36,873 nt of DNA from Hyphomicrobiales bacterium (GTDB lineage: Bacteria; Pseudomonadota; Alphaproteobacteria; Rhizobiales; Methyloligellaceae), in the NCBI GenBank assembly GCA_021775575.1, contig JAJFHO010000186.1, forward strand, positions 1 through 36,873. Direction: 5' to 3'. A program made the translations under genes and the position numbers. Positions within the stretch are counted from its first letter, which is position 1. Each line of letters begins with the position of its first letter. This document shows, piece after piece, positions 1 through 6,748 of this stretch. The notes below the pieces were generated by a model, which searched no databases, had not been told where the DNA came from, and worked only from the letters and a program-made list of their open reading frames with translations.

Positions 1-767
1 TAAAGGAGCCGTTCGGGCGCCAGCATCGGATCGACCAGTTCCTGATCCTCAAGCGTCTCGGCAAGAATGCGGACGCGGTTCCAGTCTTCCGGATTCCGGT
101 CATCGCCAGGCAGCGCGTCGAGATCGACCCTGACGCCGCTCTGCCCGCCCTCACGCGACAGGTTCTGCATCATCAGCCCGCCGGCACGCCATCGCCAAGC
201 GCCCTCCCCGCCGTTGGCTGACCCAGTGTAATGGCGCGCAACGGCGACACGCAGGAACGTGTCGAGCTGGACCGACTGGCGAAAATAGGTGTCGGCGGCC
301 TGATTCAGGTCTGAATGATCCAGTGGCACAATGCCCTGATAGCGTTCCATATCGGCGCCCTGATCGATGGTCATCGCCATATGGCCCTTACCCAGCAGCA
401 TTTCCGGCGTCGCTTCTTCCGCTTCCTGCAGCGCCGCCACGCTGTCCCGGTCGAAGGCGGCATGGCCGCGCAATTTCCCCGGCGAGGTAAAGTCGGCGAC
501 CAGCAGATGAACGGGACCGTCGGTCTTGGTCTGGAGAATAAAGGTGCCGTCGAATTTCAGCGCGGCGCCGAGCATCGCGGTCAGCGCCACCGCTTCGCCA
601 AGCAATTTCGACACCGGCTCGGGATAATCGTGATGAGCGAGAATCTCGTCGACCACGCCTCCCAGCCGCACAACCCTGCCGCTTGCGCCGGCATTGTCGG
701 TCTGAAAGGGCAGGATCAGATCGTCCGGCGCCGCGTCGCCCAAGACGGTTTTCTCCGCTTCTTTCAT
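1..767 (-). CDS. hslO: Hsp33 redox-regulated holdase chaperone, C-terminus cut by window edge
   Basis: This frame is absent from the ORF track because it runs off the window. Reading the minus strand from the ATG at 767 gives an uninterrupted frame of 255 codons. It contains Hsp33-like stretches such as GKLRGHAAFD, GADMERYQGIVPLD, YFRQSVQLDTF and, at the edge, LVDPMLAPERLL. Hsp33 is a cytoplasmic chaperone activated by oxidation; its C-terminal zinc site (CxC...CxxC) would lie beyond the window and cannot be checked. The start is supported by GGAGA placed four bases before the ATG, immediately after the argF stop codon (7-base gap). It is therefore the third gene of the argD-argF-hslO operon. 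Family identity is secure from the N-terminal domain; only completeness is unknown. Confidence 0.93.
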   Translation of the reverse strand, partial: MKEAEKTVLGDAAPDDLILPFQTDNAGASGRVVRLGGVVDEILAHHDYPEPVSKLLGEAVALTAMLGAALKFDGTFILQTKTDGPVHLLVADFTSPGKLRGHAAFDRDSVAALQEAEEATPEMLLGKGHMAMTIDQGADMERYQGIVPLDHSDLNQAADTYFRQSVQLDTFLRVAVARHYTGSANGGEGAWRWRAGGLMMQNLSREGGQSGVRVDLDALPGDDRNPEDWNRVRILAETLEDQELVDPMLAPERLL

Positions 768-774
768 TGTCTCC

Positions 775-1692
775 TTACGCCAAGCCGAAACACCAGGCCA
801 ATATCGCCTTTTGCGCGTAAAGGCGGTTTTCAGCCTCGTCAAATACGATCGACTGAGGTCCGTCGATCACCTCCGCGGTCACTTCATCGCCGCGATGGGC
901 CGGCAGGCAATGCATGAAAACGGCGTCGGTCCCGGCCTTGGCCATCAGCGCGGCATTGACCTGATAGGGGGCAAGCAGCGCCTTGCGTTTCTCCGGCTCG
1001 TCGTCGCCCATCGATACCCAGACATCGGTGACAACGGCGTGTGCGCCGGACACAGCCGCGCCGGGATCATCCAATACCCTGACCGATCCGCCTTGCTTTT
1101 CGGCCCAGCCGAGAATGTCCTCGCCCGGCGCCAATTCCGCCGGACAGGCGATTCTCAACTCGAAACCGAAGCGAACCGCCGCGTGAATCCAGGAATTGGC
1201 GACATTGTTGCCATCTCCAACCCAGGCGACCGAACATCCCTCGACCGACCCGCGATGTTCCTCGAAGGTCTGGATATCGGCCATCACCTGGCAGGGATGG
1301 GAATTGTCGGTGAGCCCGTTGATCACCGGAATATCCGCATTGGCGGCCAGCTCGGTCAAATTGGAATGGGCGCCTGTCCGCAGCATGATGGCATCGACAT
1401 AGCGCGAAAGCACCCGGGCTGTGTCGCCGATCGTCTCGCCGCGTCCAAGCTGCATGTCGCCGCTGTTGAGGACGATCGTCTGGCCGCCGAGATGGCGCAT
1501 GGCGACGTCGAAAGAGACGCGCGTTCGGGTCGAGGGTTTGTCGAACAGCAACGCCAGCACCGTATCGGAAGAAACCCGCCGCTGCCCTTCACCGGCCCGG
1601 CCGGCTGCCTTCATATCTCGCGCGCGAGAGAGAATGCCGCGCAGAAACGCGGTGTCGAATTGATCGATATCGAGAAAATGCCTGAGCGCCAT
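775..1692 (-). CDS. argF: Ornithine carbamoyltransferase
   Basis: It converts ornithine and carbamoyl phosphate to citrulline in arginine biosynthesis, in the cytoplasm. The 305-aa product carries the carbamoyl-phosphate motif STRTR ([14 protein letters not shown]), the HPCQ motif ([10 protein letters not shown]), the ornithine-loop DVWVSMG, and HCLPA near the C-terminus. The track ORF begins 37 codons earlier, inside the end of argD. I chose the internal ATG giving [12 protein letters not shown] because it matches the family N-terminus and normal length and lies 22 bases after the argD stop. The upstream Shine-Dalgarno is weak (GGGAATGGA), so coupling to argD translation is likely. All signature residues are intact. 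Confidence 0.96.
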   Translation of the reverse strand: MALRHFLDIDQFDTAFLRGILSRARDMKAAGRAGEGQRRVSSDTVLALLFDKPSTRTRVSFDVAMRHLGGQTIVLNSGDMQLGRGETIGDTARVLSRYVDAIMLRTGAHSNLTELAANADIPVINGLTDNSHPCQVMADIQTFEEHRGSVEGCSVAWVGDGNNVANSWIHAAVRFGFELRIACPAELAPGEDILGWAEKQGGSVRVLDDPGAAVSGAHAVVTDVWVSMGDDEPEKRKALLAPYQVNAALMAKAGTDAVFMHCLPAHRGDEVTAEVIDGPQSIVFDEAENRLYAQKAILAWCFGLA

Positions 1693-1714
1693 AGCCGGTC
1701 CATTCCCTGCAAAA

Positions 1715-2911
1715 TCAACGCGCCGCGCGCGCGGCGGGCGCAAGTTCAGCCAGGGCCCGGGAAAGCCGCCCGCAGGCCTCGTCAATTTCCGCGTCGGAGA
1801 CAATCAGCGGCGGCAGCAGGCGCACGACATTCTCGCCCGCGGGAACCGTGAGCAAGCCTTGCCGCGCGGCCGCGGCAACCACATCGGCATTGGGAACGCG
1901 GCATTTGAACCCCAGCAGCAATCCCTCGCCGCGAACATCCTCAACGACATCGAAATTTTCGTCGCAAATGGCCGCCAGTTTCTGCTTGAAGTGCAGACCC
2001 GCCGCCTGCACATGATCGAGAAAACCGGGCTCGAGGACAACATCCAATACCGCGTTGGCGGCTGCGGCGGCGAGAAGATTGCCGCCGAAGGTCGAGCCGT
2101 GGGTTCCCGCCGTCATGCCCTTTGCGGCCTGTGATGTCGCAACGCACGCGCCAATCGGGAAGCCGCCGCCAAGCCCCTTGGCGAGCGCCATGATATCGGG
2201 CGCCATACCGCTCCATTCATAGGCAAAGAGTTTGCCGGTTCGCCCGATGCCGGTCTGCACTTCGTCGAACAGCAGCAGCAGGCCTTTTTCATCGGCGAGC
2301 GCGCGCAGCTCGCGCAAAAATCTCCAGGGGACGGTGCGGATACCGCCCTCGCCCTGTATCGGTTCGATCAGAATTCCCGCGGTCTCTTCGCCTATGGCCT
2401 TCTTGACCGCATCGATATCGCCGAACGGCACCTGATCGAACCCGTCGACCGGAGGCCCGAAGCCTTCCAGATGCTTCTCGTTGCCGCCGGCGGATATGGT
2501 TGCCAGAGTACGGCCGTGGAAGGCGCCCTCGAAGGTGATCAGCCGGTAGCGCTCCGGGGCGCCGCACGCGCTTTGATATTTACGCGCCATCTTGATCGCG
2601 CATTCCAGCGCCTCGGCGCCGGAGTTTGCAAAAAAGGCGCAGTCGGCAAAGCTCGCCCCGACGAGCCGCTCGGCAAGCCGCTCCTGACCGGCAATCCGGT
2701 ACAGGTTGGACGTATGCCACAGGGCATCGGCCTGCTGCTTGAGGGCCTCGACCAGATGCGGGTGGCCATGACCAAGCGCAGTGACGGCGATACCGGCGCC
2801 GAAATCGAGAAATTTCTCGCCCGACGCGGTAAACAGCCACGCGCCCTCGCCCCGTTCGAAAACGAGGTCGGTTCTTGCATAAGTCGGCATCACCGCGGAC
2901 ATCGGGGGCAT
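1715..2911 (-). CDS. argD: Acetylornithine aminotransferase
   Basis: A class III PLP-dependent aminotransferase acting on N-acetylornithine in arginine biosynthesis; such enzymes often also serve succinyl-diaminopimelate. The 398-aa frame shows [10 protein letters not shown] and [10 protein letters not shown] near the N-terminus, the cofactor region [15 protein letters not shown], the Asp motif [13 protein letters not shown] and the PLP-lysine segment [14 protein letters not shown]. It is the first gene of the minus-strand operon, followed by argF and hslO. Three in-frame ATGs lie close together (2911, 2902, 2890). I keep 2911 because GGAAAAAG sits just before it, but 2902 fits the usual family N-terminus equally well. 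The third ATG overlaps the stop of a possible leader ORF (TGATG). Confidence 0.95.
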   Translation of the reverse strand: MPPMSAVMPTYARTDLVFERGEGAWLFTASGEKFLDFGAGIAVTALGHGHPHLVEALKQQADALWHTSNLYRIAGQERLAERLVGASFADCAFFANSGAEALECAIKMARKYQSACGAPERYRLITFEGAFHGRTLATISAGGNEKHLEGFGPPVDGFDQVPFGDIDAVKKAIGEETAGILIEPIQGEGGIRTVPWRFLRELRALADEKGLLLLFDEVQTGIGRTGKLFAYEWSGMAPDIMALAKGLGGGFPIGACVATSQAAKGMTAGTHGSTFGGNLLAAAAANAVLDVVLEPGFLDHVQAAGLHFKQKLAAICDENFDVVEDVRGEGLLLGFKCRVPNADVVAAAARQGLLTVPAGENVVRLLPPLIVSDAEIDEACGRLSRALAELAPAARAAR

Positions 2912-2976
2912 CTTTTTCCGTTCACAAGCCCAAAAAGCTCAAAAAACCAAAAAAGCCGCCGGACCGGCGGCGACAT
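2890..2976 (-). other. Possible leaderless leader-peptide ORF upstream of argD
   Basis: A 28-codon minus-strand frame starts with an ATG at or next to the predicted transcription start of the argD promoter. It reads [20 protein letters not shown] and then ends KRCPRCPR. Five of 28 codons are Arg, including a CGG CGG pair inside the downstream arm of a hairpin. Its TGA stop shares one base with the third in-frame ATG of argD. This would suit an arginine-sensing leader, but the frame may be accidental because much of it is encoded by the terminator and its T-tracts. Listed as a hypothesis only. Confidence 0.25.
2941..2971 (-). terminator. Intrinsic terminator-like hairpin with two U-tracts, between argD promoter and argD
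   Basis: On the minus strand GCCGCCG-GTC-CGGCGGC forms a 7-bp all-GC stem with a 3-base loop, followed directly by TTTTTTGGTTTTTT. This is a textbook Rho-independent terminator in the direction of argD. It lies only a few bases downstream of the predicted transcription start. It could be the old terminator of the decayed minus-strand gene just upstream, or an attenuator in the argD leader. Confidence 0.8.
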
Positions 2977-2983
2977 GAACGCG

Positions 2984-3011
2984 ATTGTAGAGTCTCACGG
3001 GAGTGTGTCAA
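2984..3011 (-). promoter_or_regulatory. Sigma70-type promoter of the argD-argF-hslO operon
   Basis: The minus strand has a perfect TTGACA (3006-3011), a 16-base spacer and TACAAT (2984-2989). Transcription should start near 2976. A GAGTC (GANTC methylation site) lies within the spacer next to the -10 box. The promoter begins eight bases after the stop of the remnant gene. Confidence 0.7.
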
Positions 3012-3278
3012 TCGCGCCTCAGCTTCCAAGCTTTTTACAAAATTCGTCCACTGCCCCTTTCTTTTCTGGGGACAGTCGTGGCAGAATCTCAATTAGCCGT
3101 GGAAAACAGGCGGGCATGTAGAACGGGCGCTTGCCGTAGTTTTCCAGGATATTGTAGCGTTCAGGAAGTCGGCCACGACATTTTTGTCAGTGTCTCTCAC
3201 CGAGTCGGCTGCGGCCTCACGTAAAGCGTTTGCATAATCGCAATTGCCGCTTCGCGGTATGCGGATGGATTCCGAGTC
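2990..3278. promoter_or_regulatory. Cluster of five GANTC sites upstream of gcrA and argD
   Basis: GANTC, the recognition sequence of the alphaproteobacterial methyltransferase CcrM, occurs at 2990, 3084, 3202, 3268 and 3274. Random sequence would give about one per 256 bases. GcrA is known to act at promoters carrying methylated GANTC, so the cluster beside gcrA is functionally plausible. One site sits in the argD promoter spacer. Confidence 0.5.
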
Positions 3279-3304
3279 GCTTCAGCCTGGAGGGCCAGCG
3301 ACAC
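3019..3304 (-). pseudogene. Frameshifted remnant of an unknown minus-strand gene
   Basis: Within the 414-base gap between argD and gcrA the minus strand reads like protein in three successive frames. The first is SLALQAEATRNPSAYREAAI, then ANALREAAADSVRDTDKNVV, then ERYNILENYGKRPFYMPACF continuing to CKKLGS and a TGA at 3019-3021. The pieces abut without overlap, as expected for a gene with two frameshifts. No full-length start is visible; a GTG at 3304 could open the first piece. I do not recognise the family. The hairpin at 2941-2971 may be its terminator. The composition is much less Arg/Pro-rich than antisense shadows in this window, which is why I believe it was coding. Confidence 0.42.
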
Positions 3305-3325
3305 TATGTGGAGGAACTAAATAAG

Positions 3326-3847
3326 ATGGCGTGGACCGACGAACGTGTTGATATATTGAAGAAACTTTGGGCAGAAGGCCTGAGCGCAAGCCAGATTGCA
3401 AACCGGCTTGGTGGGGTTACTCGCAACGCGGTTATAGGTAAGGTGCACCGGTTGGGGCTTTCGGGCCGAACAACGACATCGCGTGCGAATTCATCGCGTC
3501 CGCGCCGCAGGGCCGCGCCGAAAACAACGAGCAGAGGCGGGAGCGGCGGCCTGAGATCCCATGGCAATCTGGCCCTGAAGGCTTATTATGACGCTGATCC
3601 AGACGCCGAGCCGGAGCTTGTATCGGCTCAAATCGAGGAGCTTGTGATTCCGATTAACGAGCGCGCGAGCATCCTGACGCTGAAGGAAAGCATGTGCCGC
3701 TGGCCGATAGGCGATCCCGGCGACAGTGATTTTCATTTTTGCGGCAGATCGTCGGATCAGGGCATACCTTATTGCGAATTCCATTCGCGCATAGCCTATC
3801 AGCCGCCCCAGTCACGGCGCAGGGACAAAAGGAGCGCGGTGCGTTGA
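3326..3847 (+). CDS. gcrA: Cell-cycle transcriptional regulator GcrA
   Basis: GcrA binds sigma70-RNA polymerase and activates promoters in an alphaproteobacterial cell-cycle circuit linked to CcrM methylation. The protein opens with the conserved helix-turn-helix MAWTDERVDILKKLWAEGLS, continues with ASQIANRLGGVTRNAVIGKV, has a basic Ser/Arg-rich linker (residues 45-75), and ends with the Cys/His C-terminal domain (MCRWPIGDPG, FHFCGRSS, IPYCEFHS). The track ORF has 32 extra N-terminal residues. I chose the internal ATG because GGAGG lies 11 bases upstream and the resulting 173 aa is the length I recall for Caulobacter GcrA. It diverges from argD, and five GANTC sites lie in the shared upstream region. 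Confidence 0.95.
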   Translation: MAWTDERVDILKKLWAEGLSASQIANRLGGVTRNAVIGKVHRLGLSGRTTTSRANSSRPRRRAAPKTTSRGGSGGLRSHGNLALKAYYDADPDAEPELVSAQIEELVIPINERASILTLKESMCRWPIGDPGDSDFHFCGRSSDQGIPYCEFHSRIAYQPPQSRRRDKRSAVR

Positions 3848-3894
3848 GACACGTATCGTTGCTTTGGCGCGCCAACAGACCCGCTTCATATAGA

Positions 3895-3931
3895 GGGCAC
3901 CGGTAAACCCGCACAAAAGGTGCCGGTGCCC
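3895..3931. repeat. Inverted repeat downstream of gcrA
   Basis: GGGCACCGG (3895-3903) and CCGGTGCCC (3923-3931) form a 9-bp perfect stem around a 19-base loop, 48 bases after the gcrA stop. No U-tract follows on either strand, so it may be a weak or Rho-assisted terminator or an mRNA 3' end structure. The rest of the 203-base gap before the next gene shows nothing else recognisable. Confidence 0.45.
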
Positions 3932-4050
3932 CTTGGGTCCGCCTGACGATTTCGTGAAATCTCTTCCATTTCGCGCGTGAAACCGCATATTAGGGTCTGG
4001 TAAGTGACGGGAGCGGGGGCGCTCGCACGTTCAGGCGGTAGTGCCACGCG

Positions 4051-6486
4051 ATGCTTGACATTGTCCGTTATTGCGCCCGGCTCATCGAGTTGCTGCTCGC
4101 GGCACCGATCCGCGCCCTCCGCCTTTTGTTCTCGGCACTGATATTCAATCCAAGACTCGGCCGGTTCCGCATCCTGACCGGGTTCGCCGCCGGCTACGTC
4201 ATCTTCGGCCTGGTTCTAGTCTATCCCTTCGCCTTTTTCTGGGGCCTGGTCGGCCAGACCTGGATTGGAAAGGCGCTGACCTACGCCAATGAACGCTCGC
4301 TCGGTACGGCGATCTACGACACCCAAGGCCGTTTCGTCGGGATCCTCGATCCGATTCTCGATAGCCAAGAGGATTTCAACTATACGGGTAAGCCGATCGA
4401 GCTGCCGGGCTATATTGCCTACCCGGACCACAAGTCGCTGCATGTCAGCGTGATCCCGGAGCATTACTGGAATTGCCTCGCTTTCCACGAGGACCGCCAT
4501 CTGCGCAGCGTGTCCAACCCGTGGGGCATCGACCTGACGGGTTATCTCAAAATCCCTGTCAGCACCCTGCGTCGCTCCATCGAGGCGCGCAGCCTGAAGC
4601 TGGGCGCGGGCGGTTCGACCCTGTCGATGCAACTCGCCCGCATCTTTTTCAAGACGCCGCCTAGCGCAAGCGAAGGCGCGCTTGGCAAAATCGAACGCAA
4701 ATTCAAGGAATGGTGGCTGGCGCCGGTGATCCACCGCGAATTGACCCGCGGCGGCGACATCACGCCGCTCAAGCGCTGGGCCGCAAACCATTTTCCACTG
4801 GCCCAGCGGACCGGCGGCGCGCCGCTCTACGGCGTCGAGCAAACCAGCCTGATCGTGTTCGGCAAACCCTCCGCCGAGCTTGGCGCTGCCGAACAATATG
4901 TCCTTGCCGCCGCCGTCAACCAGCCGATCATTCTGCTTGAGGGCGGCGAAAGACTGAACCGTTATCGCCTGGCGAGCTGGAAACGCGTCGCCGGCACCCG
5001 TGCGCGCCAATGCGCGGACGCCCTGATCACGGACCTGCCGGAGCGCGAGCGGATAGTCGCTGCGCTTGAGGAGATGGCCGATAGCCAGCCGGACCCCAAA
5101 ACACCGGTTGAAATAGCGGCTGTACTGGCCGAGCTAGCGCCCGACGCCGCAAGACCCGCGGGCGCCAATCCGGTGCGCCGCGCCAATGCCCTGATCCCGG
5201 CCGCGAAATATGGCGTGCGCGGCGAAATAAGGGACCGTTTCGGCTTTGGCTGGCGGTCGCATGTACGCGGCGTGCAACTCTCATTGAACGTCGCGGAAAA
5301 TCTCGCCTTTCGCGAACGGATTCTCGATCGGCTTAAGACCATTCAAAACAGGTTCCAGGCACGGATAAATCCGCGCTACTCGCTCGATGTCAGGTCAATA
5401 CGCACCAGCGATAACGCAAGCGATGCGCGCATCCCCGATATCGTCATCGCCGCGGCCGACGGTTCAGGCGCAATCGTGCGTTATTTCGAAAGCAACTACA
5501 CAGCCGCCTATTTTGGCTCCGCTTTGGGCCGCGATCCCGCTACGGGCAAATATAACCCGGCACGCGAGAGCCGCTTCATCGCCTCGGTCGCCAAAATGGC
5601 GGCGGCGGTCGCGATCGCCAATGAGGGGTCCGATGCACCCGACAGCGGCTATCTCGACGTCGCGGCGCCGGCGAGCGGTCTGGAGGCCTGCAAAAAGGGC
5701 CGTGAACGACGGCTGCGCCGCGCCGATGTCGCATTCGCCTGTTCTCTCAACGTGCCCATCGAGTGGCGGATGCGGCAAATCACCGGCCGCAAACTGCGCC
5801 GCATCGTCAATCAGTTTTCGCTCACCCTTCCCGACAACGGGCCCGCGCTGGCGAAGAGCCTGACGGTCGGCCAAGTGGCTGCCAGCCCGCGCACTGTGCA
5901 CGCGATGGCCGGAACCGTCCTCGCGGCACTGACCGCCGGCGACAAGAGCCCCGGCGGCGCGCAGCCGCCATCCCTGCTGCATCGTATCGACCATACGAAA
6001 AGCGCAAACGCAGCGCGCGCGATTGTCCGGCCGGCACCCGCTCCGCCCCCCAATCCGGTTCATGCCGAGGCCCGCGGACTTTTGGCCACCCTGCTCTCCG
6101 CCCCCATCTGCTACCGCTACGGGACCTTGCGCCGGATCTCCGACTGGTGCGCGGCCAAACGCGATGACGTAGCGCTGCACTTCGCCAAGACAGGTACGCG
6201 CGGCACGGGCGCACTGTCTCCCGATGCGGACGATACCGTCGATCTGTGGGTTGCGGGCGGCATAAAATTCAAAAGCGGCCCCGCCTACTCCTACGTCATT
6301 CTCGTCGGTACGGGAAACCCGAATCTGCCCTGGGGCCGCGATCTTTACGCGGGCTCGTTGACCGAGCCGCTGTTGCGGGCGCTGCTTGAGGACCTTGCTG
6401 GACTGGCCGTTGAAAAAGAAAAAAAAGACAAGACTGCCAGTGCCTTAACCCCACAAGCGACGGTTAACGAGGGGTTAAGCCGTTGA
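4051..6486 (+). CDS. Divergent class A penicillin-binding protein (GT51 transglycosylase plus transpeptidase)
   Basis: A bifunctional peptidoglycan synthase of 811 aa acting at the outer face of the inner membrane. A transmembrane segment lies at about residues 44-72. The glycosyltransferase domain has the catalytic Glu in FHEDRHLRS (E147), then GGSTLSMQLAR, KIERKFKEWW and YGVEQTSLIVFGKPSAELGA. The penicillin-binding domain has the catalytic SVAK (S512), SLN (565-567) and KTGT (713-716), so all three transpeptidase motifs are present. The first GT51 motif departs from the usual EDxxFxxHxG: Phe and His are missing and the sequence runs EDRHLRSVSNPWGID. It stands alone downstream of gcrA. A specialised or regulated PBP1C-like role is possible; the exact subclass is uncertain. 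Confidence 0.88.
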   Translation: MLDIVRYCARLIELLLAAPIRALRLLFSALIFNPRLGRFRILTGFAAGYVIFGLVLVYPFAFFWGLVGQTWIGKALTYANERSLGTAIYDTQGRFVGILDPILDSQEDFNYTGKPIELPGYIAYPDHKSLHVSVIPEHYWNCLAFHEDRHLRSVSNPWGIDLTGYLKIPVSTLRRSIEARSLKLGAGGSTLSMQLARIFFKTPPSASEGALGKIERKFKEWWLAPVIHRELTRGGDITPLKRWAANHFPLAQRTGGAPLYGVEQTSLIVFGKPSAELGAAEQYVLAAAVNQPIILLEGGERLNRYRLASWKRVAGTRARQCADALITDLPERERIVAALEEMADSQPDPKTPVEIAAVLAELAPDAARPAGANPVRRANALIPAAKYGVRGEIRDRFGFGWRSHVRGVQLSLNVAENLAFRERILDRLKTIQNRFQARINPRYSLDVRSIRTSDNASDARIPDIVIAAADGSGAIVRYFESNYTAAYFGSALGRDPATGKYNPARESRFIASVAKMAAAVAIANEGSDAPDSGYLDVAAPASGLEACKKGRERRLRRADVAFACSLNVPIEWRMRQITGRKLRRIVNQFSLTLPDNGPALAKSLTVGQVAASPRTVHAMAGTVLAALTAGDKSPGGAQPPSLLHRIDHTKSANAARAIVRPAPAPPPNPVHAEARGLLATLLSAPICYRYGTLRRISDWCAAKRDDVALHFAKTGTRGTGALSPDADDTVDLWVAGGIKFKSGPAYSYVILVGTGNPNLPWGRDLYAGSLTEPLLRALLEDLAGLAVEKEKKDKTASALTPQATVNEGLSR
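6464..6478. promoter_or_regulatory. Perfect CtrA-type box TTAA-N7-TTAA
   Basis: TTAACGAGGGGTTAA matches the full CtrA consensus TTAA-N7-TTAA exactly. It lies over the last codons of the penicillin-binding protein gene, about 270 bases before the start of the next gene. CtrA is the master cell-cycle regulator of alphaproteobacteria. Another TTAA (6445-6448) lies just upstream. Binding is not shown; the match alone could occur by chance. Confidence 0.5.
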
Positions 6487-6748
6487 ATATGAAAAAAGGT
6501 CGCCGCACCGTGCTGGGCGGCCATGCCGGGGCAGCAGATATGACGTATGCAGAGCATTGGCCGCGGCGGGAGGGATTTGCGCTTCCCTCCTCGCGCGCCC
6601 ATATTAATCCTGTTGGGCTCCGGGGGCGCCAACCGGGAAACCGCGAGGTTTCCGCGCGACAGCATAATTTTCTTGGGGCCGGTTGCGAGGGCGCACCAGA
6701 TCGCCATCCAGCTGCCTCCGATTGCTACAGGAGCCTGCGGAACCGCCC
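6487..6748 (+). other. Intergenic region, no gene seen
   Basis: The 262 bases between the penicillin-binding protein gene and the membrane protein gene hold no convincing ORF; overlapping track entries are Arg/Pro-rich. No hairpin with a U-tract and no clear -35/-10 pair was seen. The CtrA box lies just upstream of this stretch. Confidence 0.6.

Noticed and set aside
811-1851. 346-aa plus-strand ORF opposite argF
   Set aside because: Arg/His/Gln-rich antisense shadow of a secure argF frame with all its motifs.
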